This document shows, piece after piece, positions 37,048 through 48,721 of a DNA stretch of 64,000 nucleotides. This stretch comes from Purshia tridentata (taxonomy: Eukaryota > Streptophyta > Magnoliopsida > Rosales > Rosaceae), in the NCBI GenBank assembly GCA_003254885.1, contig QANT01002001.1, positions 1 through 64,000 on the forward strand, in the 5' to 3' direction. The position numbers and the translations under genes were made by a program. The notes beneath the pieces were generated by a model, which ran no database searches, had not been told where the DNA came from, and saw only the letters and a list, made by a program, of their open reading frames with translations. Numbering within the stretch: the stretch's first letter is position 1; the number at the start of each line of letters is the position of its first letter.

Positions 37048-38490
37048 TTAGGGGTCTGTCATTGGCAATTTGGCATATTGAAACTCTGTTTTTTGGGTAA
37101 CGAGGAAGCCCTACGATCCACTTACTTATCGCGTATGTTAAAGTAAGTCCTGAATACGTGAAATCACTGGCATCGGGGCTCTTTATGCAAAGATTTTTGG
37201 TAGAATTCTCCTTTTTGGTTCATATGTTGCAATAAAACTATATGCATACTTGTAACACAAGCTTCAGAATTTGAGGCATTTACTAAAATAATTCTGAGTG
37301 TCAGTTCCCCCTTCCCCTCCTTTTGATACATGTCAGAATCCTAAATAACAAGTGATGACGTTAAGTTGATAGGAGATGTCAAGCATTAGAATTTAGAAAT
37401 AAAAAATTATAGGAAATCCTGACAAAGACATTGAATGTATACACACCTCCAATGCAGAAGGTTTTATACGCTATTGTATTCCATGATGGGATTAGCGAAG
37501 GATTGCCTATTTTTTTAACGACTAATCTAAATTATAAGATCATTTCACTTTCCAAAATGATCATAGAAAGATTGTTGCCGTTTTTATGGCCACTATGAAA
37601 AAGACAAGTGTAAAATGAAACCAAGGAAAATCTTTTGGAAGACCCACATAACATTGGAATTGTGAATTTCAGAGTTGCATTGTTATATATGGCTTAGGAT
37701 CTTGAGATTTTGAGTAGACAGGGGAACATGCTCATGCAAGCTTGCAAAGAGTAAGTGATATGCATATCAATAGAGATCAGAATTTTGTTACTTCACGACA
37801 ATCAAGTTCAGAGCAAGAATGAGAAAATGCATTGGACCTGTGTAGAGTTTCAAGTTTCAAGGAATGTTCAAGTCATGATCAAACAATAAACTTTACAATG
37901 TTCCAAGAAACAAGGCCCTCATTTAGAACACCCAGATGAGTTATGTACCATGCACATGTTGACAAATGTTCACATAAGAGATATTAGCCACTCTTTTTGT
38001 CTACAAGAAGCTCATTGGAATTTGGAAGCACATAATCAGTGATACTATAATGTCTCACTGACTTCTTTTACAGAGCTGTCATCCACCTCTTTGAATTAGA
38101 TTTTTGTTAAAATGTGGTTGAAAATGTAATCAGCAAATATAGACAAATAATGTTATTTAAAAACAGATATCCAATCTGTGCCATATTGAGCATCACATAT
38201 GTTCCACATTTCTAATGCACCTGAGACATATTTATATAGGTGGACTCAATTCAATTAGAGAAGTGGTATAAAAAACGAAACGTTAAAGATCACTATTTGA
38301 AATATGGTGATATATATTAAATGTGATACAGAGTAGTAGTATATCTCCTACAAGTGACTTACATTTGTATAACCAAGTAGCGAAGAAAGGAAGAAGAGCA
38401 TAACAATGCAGCAAGCAGAATGGCTATAAGGCTCACTAACTTCATCCATCTCTTTTCGGTGGATGTCTGCAACTCCATTTTAGCCCTCCA
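37048..38490. other. Intergenic between the two WAKL genes
   Basis: It contains the 3' flank of copy 1 and the promoter of copy 2. I see no other gene or element. Confidence 0.6.
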
Positions 38491-40697
38491 ATGGAGAAAT
38501 TCTTGTTTCTCATAACAATTATCCACACAGCACTAACACTACTATCATGCACCCGTTGCGTAACATCCACGCGCCTCTGCGGCAACTGCGGCCGAACTCC
38601 GGTGCCATACCCACTAAGCACCGGACCCGGGTGCGGCGACCCGTGGTACAGGATCCGCTGCACCGCGGGCACGCTTTGTCTGGACGCTCTAAACAATTCA
38701 TCCTATACCATCACCTCCATTTACCCGGAAACCCAACGGATCATTATCCGACCCGCCGGGCTGGCCCGAAACACTTGCGTGGCGAGCGATATCCACAGCC
38801 AAGGCATTCAGCTGGACGAGAACGGGCCCTTCAACATCACCAGCAGCAACACCGTCATGCTCTTCAACTGTACGGACGCGATGTTGCATTTGCAAGCGCC
38901 GATAAATTGCTCGTCGAACAGCGTGTGCCACAGCTTCATCAGGGACAATGCGGCCGCGTGTGAGAGAGCTCCGCTGTGTTGTACGTTCAAGACTGGTGGG
39001 TCCCAGACTGCTTATATTATACGGGTTCACGGAGGAGGGTGCGCGGCGTACCAGAGCTTAGTGAATTTTGATGGTGGGACGGTGGGTGTGAAGAGGAAGT
39101 GGCCTGAGCCTGGGGTAGAGCTGGAGTGGGTTTTGCCGCAAGAGCCCATTTGCAAGGGCCCATTGGACTGCAAAGACTTGTTGGATTCCAAGTGTTTGGC
39201 GGATCCACAGAGCGTGGGGCAGCGGAGGTGCTTATGCAATTCAGGGTTTAGATGGGATCGCATCAAGGGTTTGTGTCGAAGTAAGCAAACCATTTTGTCA
39301 TTTTAATGAACCTTAGTTTCTGATAATTAAGCTCAACATGATGTTTAATGACAACCATTAACTACTGTGTAGGTGTTAACTGTAAGAATGGCAAAGGCTG
39401 CAAAAATCGAAGGAAACAAACTAAACTCATGGGTACTTTGATTTTAATTCCATATGTTATGGTAGAGACTGTAGAGTAATGTTCTCTTTCCCAAATATCC
39501 GATGTGTTAAGCTGATAAAACTTTAATCTAATAGATTCTGAACCATAAAACATAACATATGAGACTGCTTATCTATTGTGGTATATGCTTTTGCTTGGTT
39601 AAAAATCTTCTTCAGGTATGGCCATGGCTGTGGTTGGAGTACTACTTGTAGGCTTAATTGCGGTTGTAGGCTACACCCAGCGTCACCGCTTGCAGAGAAA
39701 AGCACAGAAGGGTTTGGTGAAGCAGCGGGAGCAGATATTGTATTCCAAAACCACTGGCAGATCGGCCAGAATCTTCTTCACCACCAAAGAGATAGCAAGA
39801 GCAACCAACAACTTTTCCCAGGACAACCTCATTGGCTCCGGCGGCTTTGGCGAGGTCTTCAAGGGCACGTTTGATGATGGAACCGTCACGGCCATCAAGC
39901 GTGCCAAGTTTGGCAACACCAAGGGCATTGATCAGATTCTAAATGAGGTTCGAATTCTTTGCCAAGTGAACCATAGGAGCTTGGTGCGACTCCTTGGCTG
40001 TTGTGTTGAACTTGAACAGCAGCCTCTCCTGATATATGAATACATTCCCAATGGAACTCTTTTTGATCATCTCCACCGCTCTCACTCCGGTAAATGGGCT
40101 CCGATTGGCTGGCACCATAGGCTCCAGATTGCTCACCGGACAGCTGAAGGTCTTGCCTATCTTCACTCTCATGCAGTGCCACCCATTTTCCACCGTGACG
40201 TGAAGTCCAGCAACATTTTGCTTGACGAAAAGCTTGAGGCAAAAGTTTCTGACTTTGGGCTTTCAAGGCTGGTTGAGAAAACAGAAGCAAATAACACTCA
40301 TATCTTCACCTCTGCTCAGGGAACTCTTGGCTATCTAGACCCAGAGTACTACCGCAACTTTCAACTGACTGATAAGATAGATGTTTACAGCTTCGGAGTT
40401 GTTCTGTTGGAGCTTCTGACTTCTATGAAAGTCATTGATTTCAACAGAGAAGAGGAAGATGTGAGTTTAGTGGTGTACATGAGGAAGATGATGAAAGAAG
40501 AGAGGTTGATGGATGTGGTTGATCCAGTTATCAAAGAGGGAGCTAGCAAATTGGAATTGGAGACAATTCAGGCACTGGGGTTTCTAGCAGCATCATGCTT
40601 GGATGAGCAGAGGCAAAATCGGCCTTCCATGAAAGAAGTTGCTGATGAGATTGAGTATATGATCAGTATTATTAAAAGTGATGTCCCTAAACCCTAG
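38491..40697 (+). CDS. Wall-associated receptor kinase-like protein, WAKL20-type, copy 2
   Basis: The exons are 38491-39280, 39373-39432 and 39616-40697, encoding 643 residues with the same phases as copy 1. The order is signal peptide (about residues 1-23), Cys-rich ectodomain (CGNCGRTPVPYPLSTGPGCG to CLCNSGFRWD), linker NGKGCKNRRKQTK, membrane segment (VVGVLLVGLIAVVG), then kinase. The kinase has GSGGFGEVF, IKRAK, HRDVKSSN, DFGLSRL and GTLGYLDPEYY, and ends near MKEVADEIEYMISII. It is more G+C-rich than the flanking DNA. The ectodomains have diverged from copy 1 much more than the kinase parts, as is usual for receptors under changing ligand selection. Ligand unknown. Confidence 0.94.
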
Positions 40698-41227
40698 TTG
40701 TTTCTGTGAGTAAATCCATGGTGACTAGCCTATCCTAATCTTAAAAAGTATGGCTTTCTAATCAGCTAAAGAAATTTCTCTGTGATTCCACTGCCATCAA
40801 CATCCTTGCCTTAACCAATAGATAAGGTTTGCCCCTTGTCATATATCAATATCACTTTTCTATCCCATCTAAATTTGGAACAACAAATGAAAGGCAGAAC
40901 AAAATGAATGACACCCTACACTCCCCCACAAAAGGAGCTAAAGTTTTCTCTAACTAAAAATTACATACTAAACTACATGTGATGAATTTATGTCAAACGC
41001 TAGTTCAAAGAGAAACTAAAATACATCTTTGTACATTTTAAGTGGATCAAAGATATGATGGGGTGTGCGAACAGTATGAACAGACACATTGAAACTAAAA
41101 TAGAAGGATGCTAAAAATTGCCCCAAAGAAATAAGTGAAAATAAACTTTTTCATTTACAAGTGAAAATAAATGAATGCTGTAACGTACATGTGTTGTGTC
41201 AACGGTAGGGCAGAAAAACATGAGTCC
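40698..41227. other. Convergent 3' flanks of WAKL copy 2 and the CASP-like gene
   Basis: The stop codons of the two genes, on opposite strands, are 530 bp apart. No further feature is seen. Confidence 0.6.
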
Positions 41228-43082
41228 CTAAACCGATGCTAGTAAGATCCAGAACATCACATGAGAAGATATGGCAATAAGGGCCCAGGTGAGAAAAGCG
41301 AAAGCAATTGAAATCTGGTACTTGCTGCATGGAAGGTGATACTGATCTGTGCAGAAATCCATGTCTTTGGAATACAGAACTACAATCCCTGATGAAGCGC
41401 TTGCAGCAGCCAGTGATAAAGTAGCTGTTACCTGAACAATTTGAAATGTTAATTATGACAACTAAAACCCCAAAAAGAGAGGGGGAAAAAAAGGTGTATC
41501 ATAAAACAGGAAGAAGCCAACATGAGCATGGCTCCAGGCTACTATGCGTTCAGAATAATAGGTAAAAGATATATTCAACTCAAGACCTATGTTCCATCAG
41601 GAGAGATCAAGATTAAACCATCTAATTATTACAAAGAACATGGAAGTAGCCAACATCGGAGCATCATTGGTGATTGCACTTGAAAGAAGAGAGAAATTAC
41701 TCCCCCTTCCCCTCAACAAAAGAACAGATAAAAAAAAAAGTATGTAGCTCTTATAAAATTTCAGCTTGAGAGGAAGATATCAATAATGAAAATAAGCCTT
41801 CCCCACAATCAGAACGGAAATCATGATCAATGATTTATTACTTTATTAATCATAAAAGAGAACAAGGGTAACCTAGTTTCTACCATATAATGCCTAATAG
41901 GGGTTTTATGAACCTCCAAAGCACAAAGCCAGTCCAAGAAGAACTTACACGCCAAAATCATTAATAGCATGAATATGCAAACCTATTGATTGCATGAGAG
42001 GTGCGTTTGGGAGCGCCTTTTGTAATACCAAAGCACTTTAAAATTTACATAGTGCCTGATTGAAATAACGAAAAGTGTTGTTTGAGGGTCAGAGAAACAG
42101 TTTAAGTGCTTCCTAGAAAAACACACGATAGGTGCCTCTTCAAGAAGCAATGTCAAGTGAATTAGCAGGAAGCACTTGGATTTTGAATGAAAATTTTCAT
42201 GTGTTACTAAACCAAAGCACTACTGATAAAAGAGTTTCATACAAAATCACTTCCAAACATACTCAAAATATAATATCTGCCACAAATAAGCAGACACAAG
42301 TGCATATATCTGATTCATATAGTAGTAAGAAAGGAAATGTATAAAATAAACAATGCTAAGAGTTTTAAGGAGACGAATGAAATACCCAATCACCAACAAC
42401 AAATAGGCTCACAAGGATTGGATTTTGAAGGTCTCTCTTTCTCCTCAAAGCATAAACATCAAGACAAGCAAGCCCAAAGCTCCATAGCACTTGAAGCCCC
42501 ATTGATGCAATCAAATAGCTGAACCATAGAACAAAAATCAACTTAAAATTTTGTGCAGACCAATTAAATACCAGTGAGCTCCAGTAGTTAAACATAAACA
42601 AGAAAAAAAAATGAATTTCTTTGCGATCTATCTTATGGCAATCAGAAAGAATCCAACAATAGCGGTTACAATATTTAATAACAACGAGAAGCAAATATGA
42701 TAAACAAGCACACAATATCGTCTGCTTGTTACTATGTTAATACTAAATGCGTTGGAGAAGCTCTTCTACCAAAATTTCAAACCTAACCAGGCAAACCAAA
42801 ACTTATGAAATTCCAATCATGAACAAAAAAAATTCATAAAGTCCTGACACCAACAAATGATGATCAGACATGTGGCATATGGAAACAATTTCTGAGTAAA
42901 CTAAAATGCAAAAAACTGAAATAAAGAAAACAGAAAAATAAAATGAAATACCAGAAAGCAGTGAAGGTAGCGAAGCCAGGGGCGGAGACCATAACTCCGA
43001 TGGCCGCAGCAGCACAAGCAAATTGGCCTATCCTCAGAACTAACCCACTCGCCGACCCTGGTCTCCCAATCAGCTCCTTCAT
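41228..43082 (-). CDS. CASP-like four-helix membrane protein, group 5 (CASPL5-type)
   Basis: Three exons in transcript order, 43082-42952, 42518-42386 and 41431-41228, encode 155 residues, the usual size. The N-terminal [20 protein letters not shown] and the block [20 protein letters not shown] are, as I recall, typical of the CASPL5 subgroup. The four membrane segments are near residues 15-36, 42-60, 76-95 and 125-150, with Arg17 at the start of the first as in other MARVEL-fold CASP proteins. True CASPs build the Casparian strip scaffold. CASPL5 members are broadly expressed and their role is not settled. Introns are 433 and 954 bp, and the longer one carries a MITE-like insert. Confidence 0.9.
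42001..42262. mobile_element. MITE-like insert in intron 2 of the CASP-like gene
   Basis: The left end GTGCGTTTGGGAGCGCCTTT and the reverse complement of the right end GTATGTTTGGAAGTGATTTT form an imperfect inverted repeat of about 26 bp. GTTTGG(G/A)AG ends are common in plant hAT-type MITEs. No target duplication is visible, so it is likely old. Confidence 0.55.
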
Positions 43083-43726
43083 TTCTGAACCAGAACCAAC
43101 AGAGAGGGCCCTTTCTCCAAAACAAAGGGCCCTAATGCCAAACCCTAAGACTTCACACTCCTCCCATCACACCAAATCTCCCCCCAATCTCCTTCATCAT
43201 ATCCTCATCAGTATCGATGATTGATTTGATCAACTAGGAATTGCGAGGGTTTTAATTCATTTATATTCAGGAAGATCCGAGGATTCTCACTCGGTATTTT
43301 GATATTTGGAGGCAACAATCACGGGAACGTTGCGTTAAAGAAACCCTAATTTTTGATTAGCTGTCGTTAATTTGGATTAAGAACGACGGAATCACGGAAT
43401 CAATGGATGCGCAATTGGATTAATGTCCGGTGGACTGGAGCTGTCTATTTAGTAATTACCTTGTGAGAGGGTGAGGAGGATCACTGACTGACCGACTGAC
43501 ATACACTTCCTACGTGGACTTCTCTTTTTCTTTTTTTCCATATTTGAGGTGGACTGGTATGCTCCAGAGACTACTGGCTTCACGTAGTCTCGTCCATTTG
43601 GAGTTGTAGATTTGCCAGCTGGACAAATGGTAGTGGCTAGTCCACGTAATGTTTGTGGTATCAGCAACACTGGATTTGTAAAAATTTAATGCATGCCCAA
43701 CTTATTGTCCTAGATATATTTGGAAT
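43083..43726 (-). promoter_or_regulatory. Leader and upstream region of the CASP-like gene
   Basis: Pyrimidine-rich on the plus strand just past the ATG (43110-43200). AAACCCTAA, a telo-box-like motif often found in promoters of growth-linked plant genes, occurs at 43140-43147 and near 43340. No TATA box stands out. Confidence 0.4.
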
Positions 43727-43926
43727 AATAATATTATTCTTATCATGTTTTTATACCATATTTTTTATATTATTTTATGTATCATTATTGTACTGAACAG
43801 AGTATTTCTTTATTTTTAAAGTTTTTATTTTATTTTTTTAGTGTCCAATATATTAATGCCATATAGATTGCCACGTAAGATGATATAAAATTATAGTATA
43901 AAAATGTGGTAAGTATAATATTGTTG
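43727..43926. mobile_element. 200 bp MITE, second copy
   Basis: The same family as 34576-34775: imperfect terminal repeats (AATAATATTATTCTTATCAT against CAACAATATTATACTTACCA) and the central TTTTTTAGTGTCCAATATAT. It is flanked on both sides by a perfect ATTTGGAAT (43718-43726 and 43928-43936), a 9 bp target duplication. A 9 bp duplication points to a Mutator-like source. The intact duplication suggests that this copy is the younger one. Confidence 0.8.
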
Positions 43927-43936
43927 TATTTGGAAT

Positions 43937-45658
43937 GCTACTTTTGTTTAGAAACACATAAATTATTTTTGAAAAAATCCAAATACTTTTTGTAAATTTA
44001 CTTGAAAATGCTTCTTGGGAAAAAAGTAGGTGCTTCATCATAAGCATTTTAAGTGTTTTTATAATTTAAAATCGATTTTAATTTTTTTGCCAAACACAAT
44101 AAAAAACGTTTTTAAGTTTTCTAAAATCATTGTCAAACAAATTCATAATGAGGTCTGACTGTGCGCTTACAAATTTCTAGTTACAAAAGTCAAATTGCCA
44201 AATGATGGAAAATGTACGTAAACGTAACTAATAACTATACTTTTATTACTTTTTTTTTTTCTTTGAGAAGATACTCATTACTTTAAACAATCAATTCAAA
44301 AACTAGAGTTTTACATGTTATCTATTTTGGACCTCCCACTTCCATTCCACATATTTGTAGTTATGTTGCATTATGTTCAAATGGTGTCATTTTGGGAAAG
44401 TATACCAACTAGTTTTTTTTTTTTTTGGAGAACTAGTTATTAATTTAGTATTTTGTTGAAAATAAATTTTAAATTCGATTCATTTGTCACACATTTAAGA
44501 AGATAAAAATACTAGAATTAATATCAGTCAACTTTAGTTGGTATATGTCATTAATTGTGTTAAGTTATTTAATATATTTTCTAACCGAGCCAATAATTTA
44601 CATCATCAGGTGTTGTTTTGTCAAATATTTTTTAACATTACGTACGTATAAGATAATTGTAAATATAGTTTCGATAGTAGATAGAGATTTAGACAGACAT
44701 ATACTAATGATTGAGAGTTATTTAAGTGCACCGTGCCGACTATGCTTACCTAGTACTAAATTACTAATAAACGTTTCCTATCAAAACCCAAAAGCTTTAT
44801 AGTTTATATTGTGTACTACCAGTTTGTGGGGACAGGGGAGGGGCTGACCTAATCAAGCAAGTGGGCGAAGACGGTGACATTTAATCTAAAACAAAGATGA
44901 AAACAAATTATTGCAGACATGACAATGTGTCAGTAACCACCAAAAGCAACGACTAAGAATCGATTCCCCATTGGATCTTTGTCTTTGTCACGCTCATTTG
45001 GAACTGTAAGACTAACCGATTCTTTGAAGCCCTCTCAATAGTTCACCAACTACAAATGCAAGAAACCAACAAACAAGCTTCCATGGCCGACCCCTAAAAT
45101 ATTATAAGAACTCTCTCCAATTTTTTATTTTTTTTCTTTTTGGCATCAACCAAAAATTATTGTGTGTGTGATTGAGACAATAATTTTACGTGACATATTA
45201 ATATAATGTTACGAATTTAAAATTTAAGAAAAAAAATATTGTATGGGATCAAAATTGAGTTTGTTTTTTTTCCTCAAAGGGAGTATTATAGGAGGAGTAA
45301 TACTATGACCATTTCAATTGGGCAAATCTAACAACTGCTAATTTAAATAAATTCGTAACATTTCTGTAACATTTCATGTACAAATTATAATTTATCCTAT
45401 TCCCAGCCTTATTTACAAATTTTGCCACGTTGCATGAACGAACGACACTAGACTCTCACTGCCTCTGAATCGTGACAGCTTTAATGGAAACTGGACCAGT
45501 CAAACTTTTAGTTACAGCTTTTATTGACATGTGTACTTATGCATGAGCGATTACGTGATTCGGTTATCTTTGCTTTCTCATTTTTACCTGTTTGCCGTTT
45601 TGTGACCCAAAGTGTTCGACGATTTGCACTTTGAAAAATCGTAGCAAAAACTGAAAAA
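43937..45658. other. Intergenic between the CASP-like gene and the AKR cluster
   Basis: The segment at about 43940-44150 has the AAGCATTTTAAGTG and GCCAAACACAA wording seen in degraded GTTTGG-type MITEs, but no ends can be fixed. The remainder is AT-rich with a T run near 44410. No gene is seen. Confidence 0.5.
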
Positions 45659-47614
45659 ATGGCGAAAGCGATTCGATTCTTTGAGTTGAACACCGGGGCC
45701 AAGTTTCCGTCTGTCGGTTTGGGGACGTGGCAGGCTGATCCCGGCGTTGTTGGCGATGCCGTCACCACCGCCATTAAGGTCTTTATTTGCTATTTTTATT
45801 TTGGAAGTGTAATTACAGAAATACCCACTTTGATTTTGAGTGGCTAACTGTGTCTGTGTTGATGCAGGTTGGGTACCGACATGTTGATTGTGCTCAAGCT
45901 TATGGCAATGAAAAGGAGGTATTGATTAATTTGGTTTTTATTATTTTCTTCTATGATTTTTGTGTGACAGTGACCAATTTTCTGGATTTTGTTGTAGATT
46001 GGTTTTGCTCTGAAGAAGCTTTATGAAGAGGGTGTAGTGAAGCGTGAGGACTTATGGATCACTTCAAAACTCTGGTCTGTTTCAGTTTTTATAAACATAT
46101 AAAGCTCGAGTCTTTAGTTCTTTACTGCCCAATTGAAAAGGTTGAATGTGAAATTACATTTATGTGCAGGTGTTCTAATCATGCACCAGAAGATGTGCCA
46201 AAGGCACTAGATACTACTCTGCGGGACTTACAACTCGACTATATCGATCTGTATTTGGTTTGTAAACCACATTTAACTACTCTTTCTTGCGAGACAATCT
46301 GATAAGTTATGTTGTTAGAGAGTTAATTTGGAGTGTATATTCGAATAAGAATCTAACTAATCAATGGTTCAATTTGAAAATTTAATATGCTAGATTCTCT
46401 GTTAACATAACATTTTCTTATGCATGAAGGCAATGATATCTCCAAAAAAAGTCATCTTTTAGATTTATGCTTTAGTTAGTTGACTTGGTTCTCCTGATGT
46501 GACTTTGAAATCCATGCTAATAACTACAAACTGAAGCCTTGCAAGTCACTCTAGCATGAGAAAGTGAAACAATCCTAGTTCATTTGCCACTGAATGCCTG
46601 TAAAATTTGTGTAGATCCACTGGCCAGTCCGCATGAAAAAGGGGTCAGCTGGCTTTAAGCCTGAAAATCTTATCCAACCTGACATACCCAGTACTTGGAA
46701 AGCAATGGAGGCACTATACGATTCTGGCAAGGCCAGGGCTATTGGGGTCAGCAATTTTTCTACAAAGAAGCTTGGAGATCTATTAGAGGTGGCGCGCATA
46801 CCCCCTGCCGTTAATCAAGTGGAATGCCACCCTCAATGGCAGCAGACAAAGCTACAAGAGTTCTGCAAATCTAAAGGAGTCCACTTAACTGTGAGTTATG
46901 CTGATATGAAGTAAATTAAATCTTTTTCTTTTGATTTCCAATTGCACCCTCCTGCTGATTTCTGGTGTATATAAGATTATAATTCATTTCTTATTTCAGG
47001 GGTTTTCACCATTGGGATCCCCAGGTACAAGTGGTATAAAGGGTGATGTCCTTAAGAATCCAATTCTGACATTGGCGTCAGAGAAGCTGGGCAAGACTCC
47101 TGCACAAGTGGCTCTCAGGTGGGGGATACAAACGGGTCATAGTGTACTGCCTAAGAGCACAAATGAGGAAAGGATCAAGGCAAACTTGGATGTTTTTGAT
47201 TGGTCTATACAAGATGACTTGCTTCCAAAGTTTTCGGAAATAGAGCAGGCAAGTAGCTTTTCCTTACTTCTTCTCTGTTCTGTCCTGCTGTCCCTGAATT
47301 CCATTCACCCTCACTCTCTTGGTGCTTATTTAACATTTATGCTTGAATTGTGAATGCAATTCCTGTCGGGGAAGCTTGATTTACTAGCACTTGCTATAGT
47401 CACATCTGTGTAACTGTGTTGTTATGCATTTTCAATGGATTTATCAAACATTAGGCACCTGCAACCTTATGGTCATTTACATGTTTGTGGTGATTTGACT
47501 TTGTAAAGAATCTCTGTTTCTTTGCAGGAGAGGCTACTTAAAGGCACTGCATTCGTCCACGAGACTCACGGTCCATACAAGACCATTGAGGAACTCTGGG
47601 ATGGAGAGTTGTGA
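45659..47614 (+). CDS. NADPH-dependent aldo-keto reductase (AKR4C type), cluster copy 1
   Basis: Seven exons: 45659-45778, 45868-45918, 45998-46074, 46170-46257, 46615-46890, 47000-47248 and 47528-47614, encoding 315 residues. A TIM-barrel AKR with the full catalytic tetrad Asp47, Tyr52 ([13 protein letters not shown]), Lys81 (ITSKLW) and His114 (IHWP). VNQVECHP and the C-terminal cofactor-binding [10 protein letters not shown] are family signatures. Plant AKR4C enzymes in the cytosol or plastid reduce reactive aldehydes such as methylglyoxal and lipid-derived aldehydes, and some reduce sugars or steroids. There is no transit peptide, so cytosolic location is likely. The last intron starts with GC (CAG/GCAAGT) instead of GT. 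Its closest sister is cluster copy 2. Confidence 0.94.
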
Positions 47615-48721
47615 GCATACCCTGGATCTTAGAAGAAGCATATGGCTTTTCTTTTTATCTTCTTTGGCTTTTTTGTTTGGTTGTAGCTTGATTTTTAATA
47701 GCTCCATGCAGAAGGGTGAATTCAGAAGTTCCCTAAACCCTTCTTTTGAGCATTGTTATAACTTAAACGATGCATTCAGATTCAATGAAATATCAAAATC
47801 CTGTTCTTCATCATATGTCATGAATCATGATTTGAGGTTTTTCATTCTACTTTGCTTTTAGAGCAAATGCATGTAGCAGTAGTAGAACTGAGTTAAGAAT
47901 CTTAAATTTAGACCTACAAATGATAAATCATTAAATCCATCTCATCTTCTATTATTAAAACAAGGGTTAATGATATATGAGTTCAAATAACAGTGATTAT
48001 GCACAAATTAACGGGGGAAACTTCCATTCTAGTTCTCTAATTTTATTTTATATAGACTAAAACCTTATGACTTTTATAATTCTAATTAAACTTTTATAAA
48101 TATAAGTGTGTAACATTTTGTTTCACATATTCTAAGCATCGAGCGTTCGGTAGTCATTGTCGAGGGCTCAGCAATTCATTTTCACTTCTTTTTCGAGTAT
48201 TCTAATATGTCAGCTCTAATTAATTTTAACATATAGTATTTATAAATCTTATTCTATATTTTAGGAGAGTATGTAATGAATTCGTACCATATACTTTTAG
48301 ATGTTATAAAAAAATATTGTCGAGCGTTTGACGTAAATATATATAGCAGTGGTTAAAGAGCTTTATTTTGAACAAAAAAACCATAAAATTTCAGTAAAAA
48401 AAAAAAAAGAATGACTAAGTTATAATTAATCATATAACTAATTGGAAAAAGGAGTTGCTAAATTTAAAATTTAAAAAAATGAAAAAAAACAGGTTGCTAA
48501 AAAGAGTAAGGAAAAAGAGCTCACTTTAAGAAAGGAAACACCAAGCACAATGGGCGATTAACTTGAGCCAAACGTTCCAACTTTCGCGTTTCGTGCTGAA
48601 GTGAAATACAGAGCCCTTGCTGATTAGTCCCACTCAAGCTGGACCATTTGGCCTTAATCAACTGGTGCAGAAGCAGTAGTCGCCAATTCCAAATTGCAAC
48701 AAGCACAGAGTGAGAGAGAAA
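47615..48721. other. Intergenic between AKR copies 1 and 2
   Basis: The 3' flank and promoter of the neighbouring genes, with A runs near 48400. No gene or clear element. Confidence 0.6.
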
